A stretch of 64,000 bases of DNA, from the NCBI RefSeq assembly GCF_030518235.1, contig NZ_JAULSA010000004.1:124001-188000 (forward strand), given 5' to 3'. A model generated the notes under the pieces. It had not been told where the DNA came from. It saw only the letters and a program-made list of their open reading frames with translations, and did not search any database. Below, one piece after another: positions 32,554 through 43,000 of the stretch (position 1 is its first letter; every line of letters starts with the position of its first letter). The DNA comes from Saccharibacillus sp. CPCC 101409 (GTDB lineage Bacteria > Bacillota > Bacilli > Paenibacillales > Paenibacillaceae). The translations under genes were made by a program, and so were the position numbers.

Positions 32554-33591
32554 ATGCAGCTTAGAAAACTGGCCCGGACGGGCGTGGATGTCGGTATTTA
32601 TTCATTGGGAGGAGCCGCGTTCGGAACGACGGCGGAGCGCGGCGACGCGCAGCGGATCGTGCACGAGGCGCTCGACGCCGGAATCAACCTGATCGATACG
32701 TCCGACCGCTACGCGGACGGCGAGTCCGAGCGGATTATCGGCGAAGCGATCCGCGGACGCCGGGCGGACGTGCTGATCGCGACCAAAGTCGGAGCGACTC
32801 CGGGCGGACCCCCGAACCGGATGGGCGCTTCCCGGCTGTGGATCAAACAGGCGGTCGAACGCAGCCTGCGGCGTCTGGACACGGATTATATCGATCTGTA
32901 CCAGCTGCATCATCCTTTTCCGGACACCGAATTCGAGGAAACGATGGATGTGCTGAGCGATCTGGTGCGGGAAGGCAAAGTGCGCTATATCGGCACGTCC
33001 AACCATCAGGCCTGGCAGCTGGTCGAAGCCCGGGCGGTCAGCGAGCGCCGCCGTCTTCAGCGCTTCGTCAGCGAACAAACGCTGTACTCGCTGCTGAACC
33101 GGGAGATCGAACAAGATCTGGCCGAAGCGGCGCGGCGGTACGAGTTCGGCCTGCTGATCTACGGCCCGCTGTCCGGCGGACTGCTTACCGGCAAATACAA
33201 AGCCGGCCAACCGGCCGATCCCCGCTCGAGAGCCGCGCGTTTCGGAGACAGCCCGCTCGGCCGCAGTTTCGATCCGAATTTGCCGGAGAACCGGCGGAAA
33301 TTCGAGATTATCGCGCAGCTTCAGTCGCTCGCCGAACAGGCGGGCATGACGCTGCCGCATCTGGCGGCCGCTTTTATCCGGGCCCATCCGGCAGTCACTT
33401 CCGTTATCGTCGGCCCGCGGACTCCGCGGCAGCTGCAGGATTATCTGGCGGGCGCACAGATCCGGCTCGGAGCCGATCTGCTCGACGCGATCGACGATAT
33501 CGTCTCCCCGGGTTCGACGATCAACGACGCCGCTCCGGGCTGGACGCCCGAATGGTTGTCCGATCCCCGGCTCAGACGCCGGAACGATTGA
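32554..33591 (+). CDS. Aldo/keto reductase
   Basis: A 345-residue NADPH-dependent oxidoreductase of the AKR superfamily (YajO/Mgr-like size). Start ATG 32554 after AAAGGAG. The catalytic tetrad is visible: Asp and Tyr in IDTSDRYADGESE (about 52-62), Lys in LIATKVG (about 78) and His in YQLHHPFPDTE (about 118). The coenzyme-binding C-terminal SVIVGPRTPRQLQDYL is also typical. Cytoplasmic. The divergent TetR gene and shared operators imply repression until an inducer appears, perhaps an aldehyde substrate (inference). Confidence 0.94.
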   Translation: MQLRKLARTGVDVGIYSLGGAAFGTTAERGDAQRIVHEALDAGINLIDTSDRYADGESERIIGEAIRGRRADVLIATKVGATPGGPPNRMGASRLWIKQAVERSLRRLDTDYIDLYQLHHPFPDTEFEETMDVLSDLVREGKVRYIGTSNHQAWQLVEARAVSERRRLQRFVSEQTLYSLLNREIEQDLAEAARRYEFGLLIYGPLSGGLLTGKYKAGQPADPRSRAARFGDSPLGRSFDPNLPENRRKFEIIAQLQSLAEQAGMTLPHLAAAFIRAHPAVTSVIVGPRTPRQLQDYLAGAQIRLGADLLDAIDDIVSPGSTINDAAPGWTPEWLSDPRLRRRND

Positions 33592-33625
33592 AATCGCGAT
33601 TCCTATACGGATACGCCGTTTCGCC

Positions 33626-33671
33626 AAAAAGAACCTTCGCACCGCCGACAGCGCGGATGCGAAGGTTCTTT
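33626..33671. terminator. Bidirectional terminator between convergent genes
   Basis: Arms AAGAACCTTCGCA and TGCGAAGGTTCTT with flanking A and T runs end both the aldo-keto reductase gene and the mannoside operon. Confidence 0.92.
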
Positions 33672-33727
33672 CGTACGAAGGATTCAGCTTTTGCCTTTCG
33701 GCCCGCGGGCCGACGATTGCGATCCGC

Positions 33728-36700
33728 TTACTGCCCGGAGCGGATCTCCACTTCCTCCGGCCGGTATACGGCCGTTACCGCGCCTTCGGCGTTCGCCGCG
33801 AACAGCACGGAGCGGTCGCTTTCCAGGGTAAAGCCGTACACCGCGCCCGTGGCCCGGTCGCGGACTTCGATCTCCGTGTCCCAGGCATACTCGGACACGA
33901 ACACGTACAGGCTGCCGCTCGCGAAGCCGAGCTTGCGGCCGTACACGCCGGCCAGCTCGCCGCCGGCCAGCCAGTCCAGGTCGTCGGTTACGCCCGCCCG
34001 CTGCGCGGCGCAGCGGTACAGTTCGGCGATCGGCTCGTCGCCCGATCCCAGCTCGACCGGCAGCGGGCTCCAGATCAGCCGCCCTTTGCCGTTCGGCACG
34101 TCGAGCACCGCGTCCGCCCGGCCTTCGGCGTCGGCCGGGATTTCTTTGAGCGTTTCGGCGATGCGGCGCCCGCCGAAGGACACCGGGAGCCTGCGGCCGC
34201 CCAGCTCCAGCACTTCTTCGCGCCGCACATTCGACAGCGAGCGGATGCCGAGGAGCTTGTCGGCGCGGTCGGACTCGTGCCAGTAGGCGTCTAGACCGGC
34301 CGGGCCGGTAATGACCAGCGTCGCGTGCGTCGACTTGGCGATGCGCAGCAGCTTCTTCATCGAATCCTCGTCCATATTGTGCGGACTCGGCAGCAGAATC
34401 AGCTTCGCCGGATTCGACTTGAGGCTGTCGAGCCGGTATTCGGACACCGCCCGGAAAGGCAGCTTGAGCCTGTAGGTCAGCACCCGCGTCAGGCGGCTTG
34501 TCGCTTCCTTCGCGAACGGGCGGTTCGAGAAATCGTTCGAATACGGGAATACGGCAGCCACGTCTTCCGGGACGCGGCCCGTAAACAGATCGCGGATCTG
34601 CGCCATAAAGCGGCCGAAATCGTAGGAAACGTCCGCTTCCGGTTTCTGCGTGCCGTCCGCGCGCAGCGCGCCGATATGCGACTCGTTGGCGTTGTCCATA
34701 TAGAAGTTCGTGTTCCAGATCCACTGGATCGCGCCGGCGCCGCCGGTCGAGAACGCGTACGCGTATTTGCGCTCCAGGATATTGCGCAGCTCAAGCTCGC
34801 TGCGCTTGGCCCGGCCGTCCGGCGTTTCGACGTACATGATGCCGGTCTCCTGGATCAGGTTCGGCTTATCCGGCGTTTTCGCGAACACGCCGTCCCAGAC
34901 CAGGTCGTCGTTCAGCCACCACGAATGCACCGTCGTGTAATCGACGGCATCTTCGTAGAACAGCGGCGACGGACGCTGCGAACCGAGCGCTTCGTCCTGG
35001 CCGACCGTCACGAGATGGTCCGGCACAAGCTGCTTGATCGCCGCGTTCAGTTCGGCGGCCCAGGCGCTGTGCATCTCGGCCGAGAACAGGCAGTAATCGA
35101 GCCAGCGCGTTCCTTTCTTCGCGGAGGTCATATCCTGCACGTCGAAGTTGATTTCTTCGACTTCCGGGATCGCGGCTCCTTCGAACGACGGCAGTTCGGC
35201 CGGCGTCATGTTCCAGTGTTCGCGCAGCGCGTGAATCGAGCCGTGCCGCCGCTTGAGCCAGGTGGCGTAAGCGGCGCGCTCGTATTCGTCGCGCATGGAA
35301 CGCGGTCCGGACGAGAAGATACGCGCCGGATCGAACATCGACGGCTCGTTGATAAGGTCCCAATCGACATGCGTCGTCTTCGTATGCCGGCTCACGATCG
35401 AACGGACGAAGCGCTTCTGCGCTTCCACGCTCTGCGGATCGAGATACGGATTCTTGCCTTCCCAAGTCTCCGGGGTGAACGAGAAGAACGTAAACGTCAC
35501 ATGCAGATTGTGCTTGGCCGCCGTCAGCAGAAAAGCGTCGATCGCCAGCAGCGCTTCTTCGGACGCGTGACCGTCCACCTGCATAATATTGCGGTACGCC
35601 GTCCAGATCCCGGTGCGAATCCAGTTGATGCCGGCCCGCGTCATCTCCGCCATATCGCGGTCCCAGACCGCGGCGTTCGGCAGGAACAGGAATTTGCGCG
35701 CCACGTCGGACGTCATATAGGTCATGCCGACGACCGGCAGCGGACGTCCGCCCTGCACGAAGTAGTCCCGGCCCGCCGAGATCGGACTGCCGGCAGACAG
35801 CAGCTCGTCGTCGCGGCCCCAGAAGCCCTGCGTCAGCGTACGAACTTCGCCTTCCGGCGATTCGGCGATGCCGTTCACGGTATACAGCCCCGGTTCCACG
35901 TCAAACGGGAGCGAAATATTCAGCGCGTTCCAATCGTGCGTCACCGTCATCCGAAGGCTCTGCGCGAAGACTTCGGAGCCGCCCGGCGAAGTCACGGACA
36001 GCCGGAACGTCCAGGTTCCGTGCGCGGCCGAAAGCGCCGCAGCCGCATTCCCGGCAAGCGCCGCGTCCACGGCGCTCGCGGCGTTGGCCGCATCGGCAGG
36101 CGCGGCGGCGCTTCCGGCATCCGGCGCGCCGGCGATCTTCGCGGGTTCGGCCGCGCTGAACTCCTGCGCCGCATGGGCGGCATTCTTATCCGCCGAATTT
36201 CCGCCGCTCGAGGCGGCAGTTCCGCGGGCGCCGCCCGCGGTCTTCGCGATCCGCTCGATCTTCGCTCCGGCGGCAAACTGCGCCGCCCCGCCCGCGAACG
36301 CCGGCAGATCGGCGGGCGAGCCCGCCCGCCGGATGGCCTGCGCGCGCAGCGTAAGCCGAGCGCGCTCGCCCGGCTCGTACACGGCGCTGCGCGACGCCAG
36401 CGACAGCTCGACCGCTTCGCGTTCGCAGAACGCCGCCCAGCGGGCCAGCGCTTTAAGCCCTTCGCCCGCCGCCAGCTCGGCGTTCAGCGGGCGATTGACG
36501 AAGATCCAGCGCGAGCCCGTAAACGGGCCGCGCAGCTGTTCCCACAGCACGACCGGCGCGGCGATCGGCCGGTCCGAGGCGTCGTACGCCCGCAGCAGCG
36601 GCGTAATCCGCGTGCTCATCGTGCCCGCCGAGCCGTTCTGCGCCGGCAGATCGGCGTCGCGTGTCGTATGCGGCACCAGATTCCAGGTGCCGCCGACCAG

Positions 36701-37288
36701 TCCGCCGGCGCCGAGCCGCACGCCGGTTCCGGCTTTGCTTTCCGTCCCCGGCGCGGCCGAATCGACGCCCGCTTCAACGCCGGTTTCCGCAGCGCCGGCT
36801 CCGGTGCCCGCAGCCTCTCCTCCGCCGAACCCTCCTTCATCGCCGCGCAGCAGCGGCAGCTCCGGCGAAGCTTCCAGCCTGACCGCGCGTCCGGCCTCCA
36901 CCGGCAGCGTCTCGTGGATGAAGAGCTGCTGATGGTAGCCGGTCTGCTCCGGTCCGATGCGCCAGCGTCCGCTTTCCTGGCGCACCGGGCGCTTGAACGG
37001 CGCGCCGCCGACACTGAGCAGTCCGCCGCCTTTTTGCAGGAAAGCCAGGATGCTTGTCCATGCGCTCTCCGGGAAATACGGCGCGTGCAGATTGACCAGC
37101 ACCCCGCCGCCGTCGCCGAAGTTGTCGCTCAGCACGTCGCCCAGGTCGGCCGCGCTGGTCACAACGCCGTACGCGCCGAGCTCTTTAAGCCCCGGCAGCG
37201 GTCCCGAAGCCGGAAAGCTCGGATCACGGAAGAAAATCAGCCGTTCGTTGAACGGCTGATCGCTTGGGTTTGTTTTCACTCTATTCAT
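33728..37288 (-). CDS. Large clan GH-A glycoside hydrolase, family uncertain
   Basis: A 1186-residue cytoplasmic protein (no signal peptide); its ATG overlaps the GH130 stop (ATGA). A TIM barrel spans about 510-890. The clan GH-A catalytic pair is visible: acid/base Glu648 in DWDLINEPS and nucleophile Glu814 in PNLIQETG. The region about 980-1090 ([28 protein letters not shown]) looks like the amidotransferase-like domain of GH42 beta-galactosidases. A similar segment ([26 protein letters not shown]) occurs at 55-95. Two Ala/Gly-rich inserts (about 150-197 and 330-420) are odd for an enzyme. GH42-, GH2- or GH164-like; a beta-mannosidase role would suit the operon, but the substrate is inferred. 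Confidence 0.78.
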   Translation of the reverse strand: MNRVKTNPSDQPFNERLIFFRDPSFPASGPLPGLKELGAYGVVTSAADLGDVLSDNFGDGGGVLVNLHAPYFPESAWTSILAFLQKGGGLLSVGGAPFKRPVRQESGRWRIGPEQTGYHQQLFIHETLPVEAGRAVRLEASPELPLLRGDEGGFGGGEAAGTGAGAAETGVEAGVDSAAPGTESKAGTGVRLGAGGLVGGTWNLVPHTTRDADLPAQNGSAGTMSTRITPLLRAYDASDRPIAAPVVLWEQLRGPFTGSRWIFVNRPLNAELAAGEGLKALARWAAFCEREAVELSLASRSAVYEPGERARLTLRAQAIRRAGSPADLPAFAGGAAQFAAGAKIERIAKTAGGARGTAASSGGNSADKNAAHAAQEFSAAEPAKIAGAPDAGSAAAPADAANAASAVDAALAGNAAAALSAAHGTWTFRLSVTSPGGSEVFAQSLRMTVTHDWNALNISLPFDVEPGLYTVNGIAESPEGEVRTLTQGFWGRDDELLSAGSPISAGRDYFVQGGRPLPVVGMTYMTSDVARKFLFLPNAAVWDRDMAEMTRAGINWIRTGIWTAYRNIMQVDGHASEEALLAIDAFLLTAAKHNLHVTFTFFSFTPETWEGKNPYLDPQSVEAQKRFVRSIVSRHTKTTHVDWDLINEPSMFDPARIFSSGPRSMRDEYERAAYATWLKRRHGSIHALREHWNMTPAELPSFEGAAIPEVEEINFDVQDMTSAKKGTRWLDYCLFSAEMHSAWAAELNAAIKQLVPDHLVTVGQDEALGSQRPSPLFYEDAVDYTTVHSWWLNDDLVWDGVFAKTPDKPNLIQETGIMYVETPDGRAKRSELELRNILERKYAYAFSTGGAGAIQWIWNTNFYMDNANESHIGALRADGTQKPEADVSYDFGRFMAQIRDLFTGRVPEDVAAVFPYSNDFSNRPFAKEATSRLTRVLTYRLKLPFRAVSEYRLDSLKSNPAKLILLPSPHNMDEDSMKKLLRIAKSTHATLVITGPAGLDAYWHESDRADKLLGIRSLSNVRREEVLELGGRRLPVSFGGRRIAETLKEIPADAEGRADAVLDVPNGKGRLIWSPLPVELGSGDEPIAELYRCAAQRAGVTDDLDWLAGGELAGVYGRKLGFASGSLYVFVSEYAWDTEIEVRDRATGAVYGFTLESDRSVLFAANAEGAVTAVYRPEEVEIRSGQ

Positions 37289-38280
37289 TTCTGCTCCAGC
37301 GGATATTCTTTCATATAATTCAGCAGTTCATCCACGGTCGTAAACGCCAGGCCCGTCACCGTATCGGCGCATCCGTAGTAGATCGCGATGCGTCCGGTCT
37401 CGGCATCGGTCAGCGCGGCGCACGGGAACGTCACGTTCGGCACGTCGCCGACGCACTCGTACAGCGTTTCCGGGCCGAGGATGTAGTTGCGCGAACGCGC
37501 TTTGACGATCCACGGTTGATCCAGGTCCAGCAGCGCGACGCCGATCCGGTACACGAAGCCGTTGCACGTATTGATGACGCCGTGATAGATCAGCAGCCAG
37601 CCTTCGTCGGTTTCGATCGGGATCGGTCCCGGACCGATCTTCTTCGACTGCCATGCCGACTCGTCGCCGTTAATGGTGCCCATCACATAGCGGTGTTTGC
37701 CCCAGAACGTCAGGTCCGGGCTTTCGCTGTAGAAAATATCGCCGAACGGCGTATGTCCCGTATCGCTCGGACGGCTCAGCATCGCATAGCGCTCGCCGAT
37801 CTTGCGCGGGAACAGCACGCCGTTGCGGTTGTACGGCAGAAAAGCGTTTTCGAGCTGGCGGAACGTTTTGAAATCGAAGGTGTACGCGATGCCGATCGTC
37901 GGGCCGTGGTAGCCGTTGCACCAGGTAATGTAGTAACGGTCTTCGATCCAGCACACGCGCGGATCGTAGCGGTATTCACGCTTCGTGATCTCTTCGTCGC
38001 CTTCGAACGAGATCGGCTCGTGGTTGATGTTCCAGTTAATGCCGTCCTCGCTGAATCCGGCGAAGATGTCCATGCTGACCGAACGCGAGTCGCAGCGGAA
38101 TACGCCGGCGAAGCCGCCTTCGAACGGCACGACCGCCGAGTTGAAGATGCTGTTGGAATTCGGCGTGGCGTGGCGTTCGATAATCGGGTTCTGCGAATAG
38201 CGCCAGACCGGCGAATGCGTGCCTTCCGGTTTGTCCTGCCAGGGAATATTGGACAGCTTGTCTCCGATAATTGTGCTCAT
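37285..38280 (-). CDS. GH130 beta-mannoside phosphorylase
   Basis: A 331-residue enzyme of family GH130, which phosphorolyses beta-linked mannosides, releasing mannose 1-phosphate (some members are hydrolases). Five-bladed propeller motifs are visible: [40 protein letters not shown] (with the catalytic Asp), [19 protein letters not shown], and [27 protein letters not shown] and YHG are the phosphate/sugar-binding elements. ATG at 38280 with AGGAG upstream. It lies between GH125 and the GH-A enzyme in the mannoside operon. Mannosyl-beta-1,4-GlcNAc or beta-1,2-mannobiose are plausible substrates (inference). Confidence 0.93.
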   Translation of the reverse strand: MSTIIGDKLSNIPWQDKPEGTHSPVWRYSQNPIIERHATPNSNSIFNSAVVPFEGGFAGVFRCDSRSVSMDIFAGFSEDGINWNINHEPISFEGDEEITKREYRYDPRVCWIEDRYYITWCNGYHGPTIGIAYTFDFKTFRQLENAFLPYNRNGVLFPRKIGERYAMLSRPSDTGHTPFGDIFYSESPDLTFWGKHRYVMGTINGDESAWQSKKIGPGPIPIETDEGWLLIYHGVINTCNGFVYRIGVALLDLDQPWIVKARSRNYILGPETLYECVGDVPNVTFPCAALTDAETGRIAIYYGCADTVTGLAFTTVDELLNYMKEYPLEQK

Positions 38281-38327
38281 GAATAAACGCTCCTTTTAAC
38301 GATGGGATGTCGGCGAACCGCTTTTTT

Positions 38328-39647
38328 TTACAAAATGCCTTCCTGCATCGACTTGTACACGAGCTGCGAGAACAGGCTGTTCGACCAGGCGAACCATTTG
38401 CGCGTAAAAACGGCCGGATCGTCCGCGTGGAAGCCTTCGTGCATATAACCGGTGTCGGCGTCGGTGTTTTCGAGCATTTGGATCAACTCCAGCTTCTCTT
38501 CTTTCGCGGAAGCCGTCAAGCCCTGCATGGACAGCGCCATATGCCAGATATACTGCGGCGGGGTATGCGGACTGCCGATTCCTTTGGCCGCCGACCCTTC
38601 GTAGTAAAAAGGATTTTCCTTGCTCAGCGCAAAACGTCTCGTGTTCTGGTACACCTCATCGTCCGCGCCGACGTACCCCAGATACGGGATCGACATCAGG
38701 CCCGGCGTGCCGGCGTCGTCCATCAGGCAGTAGTTGCCGAAGCCGTCCGTCTCGTACGCGTAGATCGGCCCGAATTCCGGATGGCGGTAAATGCCGTACA
38801 GCCGGATGCCGCGGTCGATTTCCTGCTCTAATTTTCGCAGCTCGCGCACGTAATCCTGGTCCCGGAAGATCCATTCGAAGAATTCGCCCATCTGGCGCAG
38901 CGATACGACCGCGAACATATTGCCCGGAATATTGTAGTGGAAATCGCACGCATCGTCGCTGGAGCGGAAGCCCGACCAGACCATCCCCGTATAGTTGACC
39001 GGCATGCCGAGTCCTTTGTTTTGCAGGGTATCGTGTGCGATGCCGTTGTCGCGCCCGAAGCGGTATTCGGACTGTTCCAGATGGTACTGCTCGGTGCGGA
39101 ACACGTTCACGATCTCTTCCATCGCTTCGCGGAAATCCTGGTCGAAGATATCGGTCAATCCGGTTTCTTTCCAATACAGATACGCCAGACGCACGACGAA
39201 GCAGAGCGAGTCGATCTCGAATTTGCGCTCCCAGACCCACGGGGACATTTCGGTGCCGTCGTTTTTGTTCCAGTGCCAGTCGTTGGCCGACTCGTTGAAC
39301 GCGTTGGCGTAAGGATCGATTCGCACGTACCGGATATGGCGCTTGATCAGCCCGCCGATGATGCGCTGGAGGTCTTTGTCTTCTTTGGCCAGCGGAATAT
39401 AATGGATCACCTGCTCGACCGAGTCTCTCAGCCAGCTGGCCGGAATATCGCCGGTGATGACGAAGGTGGTGCCGTCGTCCATCAGTTTGGTGGTCGTCTC
39501 CAGCGTGTTCGGAAAACAGTTCTTAAACAGCTTCAGCAGCTTCGGCCGGTGCGCAAGCTTCGTGTCCGCTTCGGCCAGCACGTCCTGCACGGCCTGCGGC
39601 AGTTCAAGCTTGGGCATCGGGATCTTGGGGAGTCTGAATTGTTCCAA
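38328..39647 (-). CDS. GH125 exo-alpha-1,6-mannosidase
   Basis: A 439-residue enzyme of family GH125, metal-independent inverting exo-alpha-1,6-mannosidases. The N-terminal catalytic part shows FVITGDIPASWLRDS (about 64-78), FNESANDWHWNKND and WVWERKFEIDSL, all family signatures, followed by (alpha/alpha)6 helices. TTG start at 39647 with AGGAGA ten bases upstream. No signal peptide, so it acts on imported oligosaccharides. It follows GH38 after a 395-bp gap filled mostly by repeat element D and precedes GH130 by 47 bp. It would remove alpha-1,6-mannose after GH38 trims other branches (inference). Confidence 0.95.
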   Translation of the reverse strand: MEQFRLPKIPMPKLELPQAVQDVLAEADTKLAHRPKLLKLFKNCFPNTLETTTKLMDDGTTFVITGDIPASWLRDSVEQVIHYIPLAKEDKDLQRIIGGLIKRHIRYVRIDPYANAFNESANDWHWNKNDGTEMSPWVWERKFEIDSLCFVVRLAYLYWKETGLTDIFDQDFREAMEEIVNVFRTEQYHLEQSEYRFGRDNGIAHDTLQNKGLGMPVNYTGMVWSGFRSSDDACDFHYNIPGNMFAVVSLRQMGEFFEWIFRDQDYVRELRKLEQEIDRGIRLYGIYRHPEFGPIYAYETDGFGNYCLMDDAGTPGLMSIPYLGYVGADDEVYQNTRRFALSKENPFYYEGSAAKGIGSPHTPPQYIWHMALSMQGLTASAKEEKLELIQMLENTDADTGYMHEGFHADDPAVFTRKWFAWSNSLFSQLVYKSMQEGIL

Positions 39648-39740
39648 GTGAAAGGTCTCTCCTTTGTGTGTGCATTCAACGATTGATACATAGGATATGT
39701 TCGATTGCTCGATTCAAATCCACTTTCTACCCGTATGGGC

Positions 39741-39930
39741 TACGCTGCTTTTTAGGCAATCTGGAAGGTCATTTCAAGACAGCGGCGAAGCTACATTGTC
39801 TAAAAGGCAATCTGGAAGGCTATTTTATGCGTGATTCCGCTTTTTTGCGTTTCTACGTTGCTTCATTGTCAACGTAAAGAGGATTGAAGACCGGTTAGCG
39901 CTGTCTACGCTGCTTTTTAAGCAACCTACC
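39741..39930. repeat. Four-palindrome intergenic element, copy D, inside the mannoside operon
   Basis: Units start at 39741, 39792, 39854 and 39906 (spacings 51, 62, 52). Unlike copies A-C it lies between two co-directional genes, GH38 and GH125. The right arms of the first two units (AATCTGG) and the last (AACCTAC) have diverged from the consensus. The central spacer in reverse complement keeps a GCGGAA-TC core like copy B. The rest of 39648-40042 shows only the GH125 ribosome binding site. Confidence 0.85.
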
Positions 39931-40042
39931 TAACTTGCGCTTCCCGGCCGCTTGATTCCCGGCTGCGCAATCGCAGCCAGGCGGCCGAGCGTCTTGTGAA
40001 GCCTATCGCAATCGACCGAAAAGTTTCGGTCAAAAAAACAAA

Positions 40043-43000
40043 TTACGCCCGGATCAGCTTGACCGTCTTGATCTCGTACGGCTTGAACGACAGCGTGATT
40101 TCGCCGCCGCTGCTTGCCAGCGCTTCGCCGTCTTCTTCCAGCGCGCCGGACAGTACGGCGCGGTCGAACGGATGCGGCCAGTTCAGCGTGACCGATTCGC
40201 GGCCGCCCGCCGATTCGTACAGGCGCAGGACCACGCCGCTGCCGTCTTCGGCCGGCTTGACCGTATCGAGCACGACGTGCTCGCCGGTGAATCCGATCAG
40301 CGAAGCTTCGGCGGTCAAAGCGCCCGCGTGCGAAGCCGCGCGCACGACCGGAAGGTCCTGGTTCAGCGCGGCCGCGGCCTGCACGGTGCCGGCGCTTCTC
40401 CAGTCGCCGGAGTGCGGATACAGCGAGTACGTAAAGTCGTGCTCGCCCAGGTCGGCCTGCGTATCCGGCCATTTCGGCGCTCTCAGCAGCGACAAACGAA
40501 TCGTGCTTTCATGAATATCGTAGCCGTATTTGCAGTCGTTCAGCAGGCTGACGCCGTAGCCGCTTTCGGACACGTCGGCGAACCGGTGTCCGCATACTTC
40601 GAACTGCGCCTGTTCCCAGCTGGTATTGCGGTGCGTGGCGCGCTCCAGCGAGCCGAACGGAATCTCGTAGGTCGCTTTCTCGGCCAGTACGTCGACCGGG
40701 AACGAGACTTTGAGCAGTTTGTGCGCTTCGTGCCAGGACACATGCGTTTTGAAATCGATGCGGCGGTCGTGCTTGTAGAAGATCACGTCCTGCTCGATCG
40801 TCGATTCATTCAGCTTCCAGCGGAATCGCAGCACGTCGCGCACGCCGCCGGACGCGACAACTTTGCGCTCCAGCAGTTCCGCTTTGCCGGCCGGCTGCTG
40901 TTCGAAGCGCGGATCGACGTCCCAGGCGTCCCACTCCGTCGGACGGTCGTGGAAGAACTGGAATACGTTCACGGCTTCGCCCGGCTTCACCACTTCGCGC
41001 CGCGCTTCTTTGTCGAGCAGGGAGACGATCTCGCCCCGTTCGTTGAAGCGGACCGTGTAGTGCGGCGTTTCCCAGACGTCCGGGAAGCCGGCGTCGCCCG
41101 CTTGGGCGGACCGGCCCGACTCCGTTCCGGCCGGCTGCGCCTCGCCCGCGCCTTGCGAGCTTTCCGCGCTTTCCGAATGCAAACGGATCGTCGTATATCC
41201 GAGCGCCGGAATCTGCGGCACGAATACGGTCAGTTCGCCGCTCTCGGCGTCGTAATCGGTTTCCAGCAGTTCCCCGTTCGGCCCGTAAGCGGCTTGGCCG
41301 GCGGCGTTCTCGATCCGCACGGCCGCCGAGCGGTTCCAGCCCAGTCCGTTGAAGACGATATAAGGCGTGCCTTCGCCTTCGGTGTTCACCTGCTCCGCAA
41401 GCGCCTGAACGCCGATATCCAGCCCGCGGCGTCCTTCTTCGAATACTTCCGCGTATTCCGCGTCCGACGTTTGGTACGTTTCCGTAATCGCCGAGCCCGG
41501 GATAATATCGTGGAACTGGTTCAGCAGGATCAGCTTCCAGCCTTTGTGCAGACGCTCCAGCGCTTCGCCGTAACCGTCGTGCACATCGGACGCCGCGTCC
41601 GCCGCCAGCACGTTCCACAATTCCGCTTCGCGGTACAGAATCTCCGCTTTGCGGTTGGCGCGCTTGTTGTAGGCATGCGTCGTGTACGTGCCGCGGTGCA
41701 GCTCCAGATACAGGTCGCCGCGCCACGACGGAAGCTGCGGATTCGCCGCGCTTATGCCGTCGAAGAATTCCGCCGCCGTGCTGTATTTGCTGCCCGGCTG
41801 GCCGACCATCAGCTCGGCCCGGTCGATATATTCCAGCATTTCGCGCGTGACGCCGCCGCCTCCGTCGCCGTGCCCGTACAGCAGCATCTGCTCGGCGTGC
41901 TTGTCTTTTTGCCGGTAAGACTGCCAGTGTTCGTGGATATCCTTCGGATGCGTGTGCTCGTTGACGCCGTGGTTCAGGTACGACAGGATCGGCGTTCCGT
42001 CGATGCCCACCCAGTGGAACAAGTCGAACGGGAACACATTCGTATCGTTCCAGTTCAGCTTGGTCGTCATAAAGTACTCGACGCCGCCGTGCTTGAGGAT
42101 CTGCGGCAGCGACGCGCAGTATCCGAACGTGTCCGGCAGCCATTCGATCTTCGAAATCCTGCCGAACTCTTCCCGGTAGAACCGCTGTCCGTACAGCATC
42201 TGGCGCATCAGCGATTCGCCGCTCGGGATATTGAGGTCCGGCTCGACCCACATGCCGCCGACCAGTTCCCAGCGCCCTTCCTCGATGCGCGCTTTCACCC
42301 GCTCGTACAGCTCGGGATCGTTCTTTTTGATAAAGTCGAACAGGATCGGCTGGCTCTGCGTGTAGATATAACCCGGATACTCGCGCATCAGCGTATCGAC
42401 GCTGGAGAAAGTGCGGCTCGCTTTGCGCACCGTTTCGCGCACCGGCCACAGCCAGGCGATATCGATATGCGACTGGCCGACCATATGCTCCAGCCCTTCC
42501 GCGTTGTTGCCGCCGATCTCAAGCGTCCGGCTTCTCAGCTTTTCTTCGACGGCCGATACGGCGGAGCCTTCGCGGACTTCTTCTTCGTTCAACCCGGTAA
42601 AAGCGTCCATCGCGCCGTGCAGCGCTTCCAGCAAACGCACGCGGCGGAAGTCCGTGTCCGGCAGCAGCGCCAGCGAATCGCGCACGACCGTCACGGTGTA
42701 CATCAGGCTGCGCACCGGCTCGTTCGGCAGCACGATCAGGCTGCGGATCGCCGTGATCGGCGGTTTGATCGTCGACTGCTGGTTGAGCGGATCGTACGGC
42801 TCGGGAATAATATCGAACATTTCGATCTCCAGCTCCGGCTCGCGGCCGACCGCTTTCAGATCGAGCGTAGCGTACGTATGGTTGTCGTCGATGCCCTGGT
42901 AAGAGCTGCCGTTGACGCGCAGCAGCCCTTCGCCGCCGCTTTCGAAGATCAGGCCCGCCGTGTTGGCGTTCCAGTCTGCCGGCAGTTCAAGCTTCGTGCG

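Noticed and set aside
34325..37318. Open reading frame of 997 codons on the plus strand opposite the GH-A gene, and similar long frames opposite GH38, GH3 and others
   Set aside because: They are antisense shadows of GC-rich genes: His/Arg-rich composition, no ribosome binding site, no recognisable domains, while the minus-strand frames show catalytic motifs.
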